Assembly: GCA_030015575.1 (NCBI GenBank)
Contig: JASDDO010000016.1
Coordinates: 456,272,141 to 456,336,140, forward strand
Length of the DNA stretch: 64,000 nucleotides
Direction of reading: 5' to 3'
DNA from: Agapanthus africanus
Lineage: Eukaryota; Streptophyta; Magnoliopsida; Asparagales; Amaryllidaceae
The position numbers and the translations under genes are program-made. Position 1 is the first letter of the stretch. Each line of letters opens with the position of its first letter. Below are positions 56,103 to 64,000 of the stretch, piece after piece. The notes beneath the pieces are model-generated. The model saw only the letters and a list, made by a program, of their open reading frames with translations, ran no database searches and was not told the origin of the DNA.

Positions 56103-58219
56103 TATAAGTGCACGGCAGCGCCTCGGCCGTCTGTCCGAGGCCAAAATGCGGAAACGAAACTTTTTCAAAACAAGAAAACCGGCGCTACCGCATACTATAA
56201 AACCCGGATCGGACCATTAACCTGCTACTAGCTAATTGAAGAAAGGGTAGAAAGCTATAACGAGCGATCCATGTCCTTCGGTCTTTGGCCTCCATCCCAA
56301 TCTCCTCGCGGAATCTCCGGTCTTCATCTCCTCGTCGGAAAGGGCACCACATCGCCGGGTCTTTTTATAGGCTCCCACCTCTGGACCGAGGCAACTCGGG
56401 CACGAAGTTGGCGAGCCGACGTGTCCAAGAATGTTGTATGCTAAGTGTAGAATGGTTTATCTCAAGGGGATAAAGAAGTTGCCATTTGGATGTGTAGGTG
56501 GAGGGATGAACTTTGAAATGGTGCTATGGGATTTTGTATGAGCAAAAGAGATAAAATCCCACTACTAAAATTCTGGACAGCCCCCTTCAAGTTGTGGCCG
56601 GCCATGCTTTTGTCAAAAGGAGAGAGAGAAAAGTCAAGGGGGGGGGGAAGCAATAATGCAAGCAAGAGAAAAGGGTGATTATTAGGAATAACCATCACCA
56701 TAAAGTCTCACTCCAAAAACCCATCACTCAACCCATCATAGCAAGCAATGATGAACAAAGAAGTCAAATGATGGTTGAACCATCATGAAGCTATCATCAT
56801 AAAAACAACCCTCCAAATTGCTAATTTGCATATTTGCAAATGAGCCCCTCCACTCCAATTTTCAGCCAAAGAAAGATAGAAAGGAAAATGGACGAAACGA
56901 AATACAAACTGGCAACTTCAAAAAGACGATCCCGTAATAAATTACAGGAAAACCCCGCGACTGTATATACATACCCGCATTTGTATTGCGACCGAATACA
57001 AATGCAATGAGACAAAATCTACACTGTATAATACTAGGATCCGGCTTAAACCAAAGCCCGCTAGTATTACCCGTCCGATCATGATCCCTGCAATACCGCA
57101 CGTACATGATCGAACCCTGCCATATATCCATACGGCCTCTACAGCGTTTCGCCCGAAACTTGAGAAACTGTCTGTGGGGGACTCTAAAGACTCGTCAATA
57201 CTTTGGCTGTGGATTTAACCACTAGCACGTCAGAGGTATTAGCCGTACGTAAAGAGCTAAACGGGTATTGACCACAAGGGAGGTCGATGAGCGAACTCAT
57301 CCTGACACCCTACTGAGCCTGTCAGTGACAATATCCGTACAGTCCGGTCCGTTCGTCTATGAGCATCGCATGGCGGGCCTAGGGGGTTGGTAAAAGTCAT
57401 ACCCCCAAAAGCGGTACAAGTCGTGTCGGAGTGTAGCCCAGAACACCCTGAGATACTACTGGAATACCTACCAGTAAATCTCCTGCCTTGGCCAAGGACT
57501 TCATGTAATGGCTCTCCTAGACACAGCGCGACCTCACCCCCAATACCGGGAGAGACGAACCCCTGCAGATCCACTCACTGCATCCATGTGGCTCGGGACT
57601 GTACCCAACTAAAACCTGTTTCCACGACTCCTTTGAGCCGTGGTAAGGTAGTAATCAAAGTACAGTGGGAACTCACACGAGATAAATGACGATCTCAGGT
57701 CGATGAACTAACATGTACACATGTCACCAGGGAACTGCTATCTGACGTCAGGTATAATACCAACTAGCATGATCCCGGCGAGTCCTGTCCGGTGTACTCA
57801 TAACCCAATGAGCACCTGTATATATCTTAGGTGAACCAACTGACACCAGTGGCTTGTGAGACCGGTCACCGCCCCTCGTCGGGGTCTCGACTGTATACAC
57901 TAGTCTACTCTGGAGTATCGATGCCTTGTCTCGAAAACTCCCACGACTAGGGACCTTTTAAGGATGTGCTTATAGACCCCAGCCCCCACGTATATGATCG
58001 CCATCATACCGCTGGCCGTCAAGCAAGAATCCTAAGGGCTTTATCAACGCGCAATAGTGACCTGTAAGGTCACCTAAAGCTGTACACGATGATAAAGATA
58101 AACCAGATAGCATACTATCATCTTGAGTAAGACTGTCCTACCGGCATAGGTCCTCCCCCAATCATTGCAATCATGTGCCTGTGATCCAATAATTGACTCT
58201 AAGGGCACTATATCCAACA
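56103..58219 (-). repeat. 5' LTR of copia C
   Basis: 2,117 bp, aligned with 48241-50354. The terminal plus-strand TG is TA here, a single substitution. Confidence 0.92.
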
Positions 58220-58224
58220 GAGAG

Positions 58225-59000
58225 GAGCACGCCGAACACTTGCGAACAGTACTACAAATTCTTCGGGAAGAGAAGTTATACGCGAAATTGAGCAAGTGTG
58301 AGTTCTGGCTCGACAAAGTGCAATTTTCGGGACACGTTGTTTCGGGCGAAGGCATCTCAATGGAGCCAGCAAAGATAGAATCTGTTAGAGATTGGCCGAC
58401 ACCGAAGTCGGTGGCCGAAATCAGAAGCTTCTTAGGATTGGCGGGATATTATCGACGGTTCGTTCAAGACTTTGCACGAGTCGCCGAACCTCTGACAAAA
58501 CTGACATGGAAGGAAATACTGTACGTATAGACGGAGGAATGTACTCGGGCTTTTAAAGTACCGAAACAGAAGTTGACCACGGCACCTATTCTTACAGTGC
58601 CAGACAATTCGGGTGTTTTGGTGATACACAGTGATGCTTCAGGAAAAGACTTAGGCTGCGTTCTGATGCAGCACGGTCGGGTAATTGCTTATGCCTCACG
58701 ACAGCTGAAGAATCACGAGATGAACTACCCAACACATGACTTGGAGTTAGCCGCAGTGGTTTTCGCATTGAAGATATGGAGATATTACCTAATGGGCGAA
58801 AAGGTGGAGGTGTACACGGATCACAAGAGTCTGAAATACGTGTTCGCTCAAAGAGAACTGAATACGAGACAACGCCGATGGCTAGAACTAATGGCGGACT
58901 ACGACTTGGACTTACAGTATCATCCGGGAAAAGTAAATGTCATACCCGACACCCTCAGTCGCAAGCCAGCGGTCATGATGTTGACCAGGCAGAGGAGCAT
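58225..59000 (+). pseudogene. Tekay reverse transcriptase part 2 and RNase H
   Basis: RT thumb (K-L-S-K-C-E-F-W near 58290; [11 protein letters not shown] near 58430-58460), then a TAG at 58528-58530. RNase H follows with S-D-A-S near 58630, D-L-E-L-A near 58738 and Y-T-D-H-K-S-L-K near 58815. Same frame as part 1. Confidence 0.92.
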
Positions 59001-60200
59001 CATTGAGGATTTTCAGATGCTCGAACTAGAGGTTGTTATACCGAGTGCAATCAAGCAGTTTTGGCAGTTACAGGTGCAGTCTTCTCTTGTAGATCGTATT
59101 AAGGCTGCGCAAGCTGACGATCCTCGACTGCAGAAGTTCAGAGAGCAGGTGGAAGCCGGGCTGAGGACAGACTTACCCATACATCGAGACGGTTCTTTGA
59201 GATTCGGTAGCAGACTCTGCGTTCCTATGGGAGATGTTAGAGAAGAAGTACTAGCTGAGGCTTATAGTTCATCTTATTCTGTACATCCGGGAGGCACGAA
59301 GATGTATCGAGATCTGAGGCAGCATTATTGGTGGAATGGGATGAAGCGAGAGATTGCACGGTTTGTATCCAAGTGCTTTGTATGTCAGCAAGTAAAGGCT
59401 GAACACCAGAGAACGGCTGGACTGTTGCAACCGCTTCCAATACCAGAATGGAAATGGGAGCACATTACTATGGATTTTGTGACTGCTCTACCGCGGAGTC
59501 CACGAGGCAACAACGCCATTTAGGTTATCGTCGACCGTCTTACGAAAGCAGCACACTTTATACCCTTCCGGGTGGGACAATCGACAGAGTCGCTTGCGGA
59601 GAAATACATGCAAGAGGTAGTGCGACTCCACGGAATTCCGGTAAGTATAATATCAGATCGGGACACTAGATTCATTTCGCACTTTTGGAAGAGCTTACAT
59701 GAGAGTCTGGGTACACGTCTAAAGTTCAGGACGGCTTACCATCCACAGACGGACGGACAGTCCGAGCGTACTATTCAGACACTTGAGGACATGTTGAGGG
59801 CGTGCATGCTTGACTTTCAAGGTTCTTGGGAGGATCACTTACATCTAGTGGAGTTTTCTTATAACAACAGTTTCCAAGCTAGCATCCAGATGGCCCCATT
59901 CGAAGCACTGTACGGACGGAAATGTCGATCTCCTGTTTGTTGGGATAACGTGGGTGAGCGAAGACTATTGGGCCCCAAACTTATTGTTCATACGGTAGAC
60001 AGGGTTCAGATGATCAGACAGTGCATTAAGACGGCTCAGGATCGACAGATGAGTTGGGCGGATGTCAGTAGGAGAGCATTAGAATTCGAGGTCAAAGATC
60101 ATGTGTTTCTGAAGATTTCTCCTACCCGCGGTGTTATCAGGTTTGGAAGTCGCGGGAAACTCAGTCCCCGACTCATCGGACCATTCGAAGTTTTGGAACG
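59001..60200 (+). pseudogene. Tekay integrase
   Basis: HHCC region at about 59285-59400, catalytic Asp at 59473-59475, Asp at 59656-59658 and Glu at 59764-59766. One TAG at 59521-59523 interrupts between the first two acids. The core is otherwise well preserved. Confidence 0.92.
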
Positions 60201-60510
60201 GGTCGGAGAAGTGGCTTACCGGCTTGCCTTACCCCCTTCATTAGCGGGTGTACACAACACATTTCATGTGTCACAGTTGCGGCGCTACGTTCGAGATGAC
60301 AGTCATGTTCTCGATCATTTTGAATTGACCTTGGGTGCCGATTTGACTTATGTGGAGCAACCTACTACCATACTCGACCATAGAGAGAAGGTGCTGAAGA
60401 GTAAAGTCATTCCGTTAGTCCGAGTGTCTTGGGACGGCCATTCACCGGGGGAATCTACCTGGGAATGTGAGGATGATATCCGTTCACGATTCCCACATCT
60501 CTTCGAGTAA
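60201..60510 (+). pseudogene. Integrase C-terminus with chromodomain-like end
   Basis: The H-N-x-F-H-V-S-Q-L block (near 60255) is followed by a Tekay-type chromodomain-like tail (I-L-D-H-R-E-K near 60370, V-S-W-x-x-H-S-P-G-E-x-T-W near 60425-60460), ending at TAA 60508-60510. Chromovirus tails are thought to steer insertion towards marked chromatin (family knowledge). This segment has no stop. Confidence 0.85.
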
Positions 60511-60565
60511 TCGTTTTGTATCGCCGTTTTCTTTTCGTCTTTTTAATTTTGAGGACGAAATTTTT

Positions 60566-60578
60566 GTAAGGGGGGTAT
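60566..60578 (+). promoter_or_regulatory. Polypurine tract, Tekay
   Basis: GTAAGGGGGGTA just before the 3' LTR start TGTAATACCC at 60581. Confidence 0.85.
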
Positions 60579-60580
60579 GA

Positions 60581-61092
60581 TGTAATACCCGGTCTTTATC
60601 TACGCCAATACCTGTATATTTTACCCATTTTACATTTTGTATTATATTCTAATTATTTTTGCTTTCCTATGAACCGAACCCTAAGCCTAAATCCATATTT
60701 AAATCTCACACTTTTCCTTCAAAATTTTCTTGAGCCCAAGCCCAACAACCCTAGGCCTTACTTTTAAAACAACAAATTATATTCAAATTACTTACCTTTT
60801 CTTCTCTTTTCAAAATTCAAAAAGGTATATCCTCATTTAAACCCAAATCCTACCCAAATAAATTTCATTAAAAACCTATTAAAATTTATTCCCGTTACCT
60901 CCCCCTCTATCTCTTCTTTAATTTTTTATTAATTAAAACCCACGTTTTTCTCTCTCACTCTCTCCTACGTAATATATATATAACTATTGGTCAATGACAT
61001 GCGAGTTACATGATTGATATATACATATACATACATACATACATACATACATACATACATACATACATACATACACATACACACACACAAAC

Positions 61093-61147
<55 letters not shown>

Positions 61148-61485
61148 ATCTCGCGTTTCTTTTCCCCTATTCTCACCCCTACCTCTTCTTCCCTACCTCC
61201 TCGTTCTAAATTGCTCCTGCCTTCGTCTTCCTCCTCGAGGAGCCGAACTCACGTTGGCCAACCCTGCACCTGACCTCGTCCTCCTCATCCGGCCACCTCT
61301 CTCCATCGATGGCCTCCATCATCCGCGTCAACCCTACCTCCTCTCCCGAGCACCTCGTCGTTGCAACCCATCATCATTCCTGCATGCGCCTCCTCACAAC
61401 CGCCGCAGCACCTTCCTTCCCGTGCCTCCTCCTTCGAGCACCATTGCCATCCCCTTGCCATCATCATCTTCTCCTTCGACAACCC
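60581..61485 (+). repeat. 3' LTR of Tekay, interrupted
   Basis: Matches 42596-about 43401. It is longer mainly through expanded (CATA)n and (TA)n at 61018-61145. Cut by another LTR at 61486; AACCC (61481-61485) may be the target duplication. Confidence 0.9.
61018..61145. repeat. Compound microsatellite (CATA)n then (TA)n
   Basis: About 12 CATA units, a short CACA stretch, then about 25 TA units. The 5' LTR has only a short (TA)n at the matching site (43036-43060). Confidence 0.95.
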
Positions 61486-63306
61486 TGTCACGCCCCGCTT
61501 CCCACAGTGTGCTAAGATCGGCACGTGACAGAGCCAACCATACTACCTGTGGCAAGAAAACATCCCTTCATAGTCACATTACGGCTGTCTATAAGATATC
61601 AAGAAAAATAAAAAATATAAACTATCTAGTACATGTCCATATGTCAGAATAAACGAGTCAAGAAATAGAAATGTGCGGAAGCAATAAATCCAATAAACAG
61701 TAACATCTGGAAAAAAAGGCAAACAATATAATAGCCCTTTGAGTTACGTTCGGTTACATTCTTGATTTCCCCTTACCCCCAAGGTTATGTGTTCAATTCA
61801 GGAATTGCCAATCGATATCTAATACCAACACAGGATCAAGAAGGTACAGATTTGTCTATGTAGACAACAGGATACGTCTGTCAGGACGACAAGTCAGGAT
61901 TGTCGGCATTAGTAATAAGATCAGGTATCAAGTCAAGCAGTGGTGTATTAGATCATGTCACTAGTGCACAGGTATCAAACAGATGCTCATAATAAAACTG
62001 TAGCAAGTACGGATGCACGATAAAAGCATGGATACACAAATATGTATCAGGGGTTACATCTACAGCTCCATGGCTATGTAAGATGCACACTATCAAGCAT
62101 GGGGTGTTAATATAACAGTAATATGAATAATGTGACATGGCATGCAACTAGATATATAATTAATGGTATGGATGCACAATAAAACACGGATGCACAAATA
62201 TCTATCAGGGGTTACATCTATAGCTCCGTGACTATGTAGGATGCACATTATCGAGCATGGGGTGTTAATACAATAGTAACATGAAATAATATGATTTGTA
62301 GATACAGCTACATATATGATAAATGATATGGATGCTTACGGGTATCGAAAAACTGTAAAATTGTAATATGGATGCACAATGAAATAAACATGTAATATTT
62401 TTCATATGGATGCAACATATGTATCATAGCATGTAGTAAGACAAACTTGCCTGAACGGATCTCACGACGGGGTGTATACGCAGCGTCCGATGTCGGGTAA
62501 ACGTCGCAATGCACACATTGCGTACAGAACTGAACCAGACGAAACAAGAACACGACCACGCTGGCTGGGAACGTCCCCTGGGTTCTTCTGATCGTCGGCG
62601 ACGAGCACGGCTCCGGCGGTGACCGGAAAATGCACTATCAAGAAAAAGAAAGAGAAGAAGAAAGAAGAAGAAGAAGGAGAAGAAAGGATGTTGCTCTGGG
62701 CTGGTGTTTGAGGACAGAGGCGAGGCAAGGGGGATGTCGACGATGGGTCGTGGGTTTCCGGCGAGGTTTCATGGTGATGCGGCCGTGGGTTTCTTGAAGT
62801 CGGGTGATCGGGGTTCCTGCGCAGGGGAGAGGTTCAGGTCAGGGGAGTAGGAGAGATGGGAGAAAGGAAGAAAGTGATGGCAAGTACGAGGTGGTCGACG
62901 GGGAGGCGAGCTCCGACGAGGATGCAGGCGAGGTCGGGGCTGTGAGTAGTTGGGTTTGGGGAAAGCGGGGGAGAAGCGGAGAAGAGGAACGTGAAGGCGA
63001 GGGTCGAAGGGATGGGTGGTGTAGTCGACGACGAAGTCGTCGGTGGTGAGGTCGGTAAGCGGAGGCAAGGCGATGGGAGAAGATGGCTGCTGGGTTGCAG
63101 GGATCTTGGGTTACTAGGGTTCGCGTGGGGAAAGAGAGGAAGGTGAGGTAGTGGAGGCGAGGTTGAGGAGAGGGTCGGCGATGGCGACGAACGAAGGGAT
63201 CATCGGCAAGGAGAGGGCAGCGATAGTGTCATGGGTTTCTTGGGTTGCCGGGAAGAGTTGCAGGTGACGGTGACGAAGGTGGTCGTGGTGTCGGGAGGAG
63301 AGAAGG
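61486..63306 (-). repeat. LTR of an unassigned element (LTR-X1)
   Basis: The plus strand begins TGTCACGCCCCGC. In the minus sense the LTR thus ends GGGGCGTGACA, a form common in plant gypsy LTRs. The first 200 bp match 63307 onward. The G-rich stretch 62640-63300 resembles, on the opposite strand, the C-rich part of Tekay LTRs in composition only. It contains a 158-bp tandem duplication (about 61999-62314). No coding sequence recognised. Confidence 0.6.
61999..62314. repeat. 158-bp tandem duplication
   Basis: CAGGGGTTACATCTA occurs at 62048 and 62206. The flanking bases agree over the whole period with several differences, and a third partial copy starts near 62328. Confidence 0.8.
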
Positions 63307-64000
63307 TGTCACGCCCCGCTTCCCAGAGTGCGCTAAGATCGGCACGTAACAGAGCCAACCATGCTACCTGTGGATAGGAAATATCCCTCCACAGTCACAT
63401 TACGGCTGTAGAGATATCAAGAACAGTAATAAACTAACTAATACATGTCCATAAGTCAGAATAAACGAGTCATGAAATAAAATAATGTAGAAGCAAAAGA
63501 TCCAAGTACAATAATAATCTGGAATGTACGTCCCATAATGCAAGCTCACATCAGGAATGAAAAAACATACTGAAAGGAAACTAAACTAAACTAATAACAG
63601 GTCCTCACTGCTCGGCCTGTTGATAAAAATACTCCTGGATGGCCTACAATAAGGATAAGGGATCTGGGCCATGCAAACCAGACGTCAGTGTATCATAATA
63701 TCAATAATTCTAAGCAAGTAGGATATGATGAAATATGCAAGCATGAAGTATGAACAGTAACAAGTCATCAATAGCAAGTAAACTGTAACATGAATATAGA
63801 TCAGTAAACAGGATATAAACAGGTGAAGTGCAGTGAGTAGTCTAAACTGTGCTATAGGGTTATCTACTCTAAAGTTATTCGAAATCAATTAATGTAATCC
63901 TCGTCGTAACCCATCGGTCTATGCCTCGTTCATTCCCCACGGGACCACGGTAACAAGATATGATAGACTGCGAGTCTATGTCCTGTTCATACCCCACAGG
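63307..64000 (-). repeat. Second related LTR end (LTR-X2), runs off the window
   Basis: Starts TGTCACGCCCCGC and stays similar to LTR-X1 for about 200 bp, then diverges. It probably belongs to a second, related element inserted into LTR-X1. No target duplication can be checked here. Confidence 0.55.

Larger units (their letters stand above)
48241..58219 (-). mobile_element. Copia family C element, inserted in Tekay RT
   Basis: Flanked by GAGAG on both sides (48236-48240 and 58220-58224). Minus-strand order: 5' LTR 56103-58219, primer site 56089-56101, leader, decayed pol, polypurine tract, 3' LTR 48241-50354. The LTRs are about 2.1 kb and similar, with scattered substitutions. The internal region parallels copia A in layout, but pol is much more eroded. 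Confidence 0.93.
42596..61485 (+). mobile_element. Tekay-lineage chromovirus, interrupted twice
   Basis: Order: 5' LTR, tRNA-Met primer site, gag with two zinc knuckles, protease, RT (split by copia C), RNase H, integrase, chromodomain-like C-terminus, polypurine tract and the start of the 3' LTR. Four in-frame stops lie in pol, with one frame change between gag and the knuckles. It inserted into Tat-1. Its own right LTR is cut at 61485, so the right end and target duplication are outside the window. Confidence 0.93.

Overview
The window is a stack of nested plant LTR retrotransposons. I found no host gene, rRNA, tRNA gene or CRISPR array. The organism is a flowering plant with a large repeat-rich genome, probably a eudicot (low confidence). 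The evidence is the mix of Athila, Tat and Tekay (chromovirus) Ty3/gypsy lineages with Ty1/copia elements, primer sites matching plant initiator tRNA-Met and tRNA-Asp, and a plant mobile domain gene carried by the Tat element.

Layout. (1) 1-9531, plus: an Athila-type element with only the last 138 bp of its 5' LTR in view. Gag and pol stay in one reading frame from 1102 to 6675 and are broken by seven in-frame stops. (2) 9532-10623, minus: leader and gag of a Tat-type element into which the Athila element inserted. (3) 10624-24600, minus: a copia array sharing LTRs in the order partial leader, LTR, complete internal region, LTR. The right LTR holds a plus-strand solo LTR with an ATTAC duplication (20543-22555). 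(4) 24606-29224, minus: a deleted Athila-like element abutting the copia LTR. (5) 29225-42595: a second Tat element. Its pol is on the minus strand (36382-42595). An intron-containing plant mobile domain gene lies on the plus strand (29225-33424), with a repeat-rich noncoding stretch between them. (6) 42596-61485, plus: a Tekay chromovirus with a 3.36 kb 5' LTR, inserted into the Tat gag/protease region. (7) 48241-58219, minus: a second copia element inserted into the Tekay reverse transcriptase with a clean GAGAG duplication. (8) 61486-64000: two related LTR fragments, one apparently inside the other, interrupting the right Tekay LTR.

Insertion order follows from the nesting. Tat is oldest on the right side. 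Tekay went into Tat, copia C into Tekay, and the 61.5 kb LTR into the Tekay 3' LTR. On the left, Athila-1 went into a Tat gag, the solo LTR into copia A, and Athila-2 next to copia A.

The most unusual signals are noncoding. The two copia families (A at 14-20 kb, C at 50-56 kb) have no recognisable gag. Instead they have 2.3-2.7 kb leaders carrying recurring RNA-hairpin modules: alpha x3, beta x2, gamma x1 or x2. The loops are conserved while the stems change in a compensatory way. A pair of GC-rich palindromes spaced 11-13 bp apart recurs in the copia leaders and in the Athila LTRs and leader, so it crosses superfamilies. Copia A also carries seven short palindromes centred on AACACTT with different but self-complementary arms. 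All coordinates and comparisons were made by eye; boundaries may be off by a few bases.
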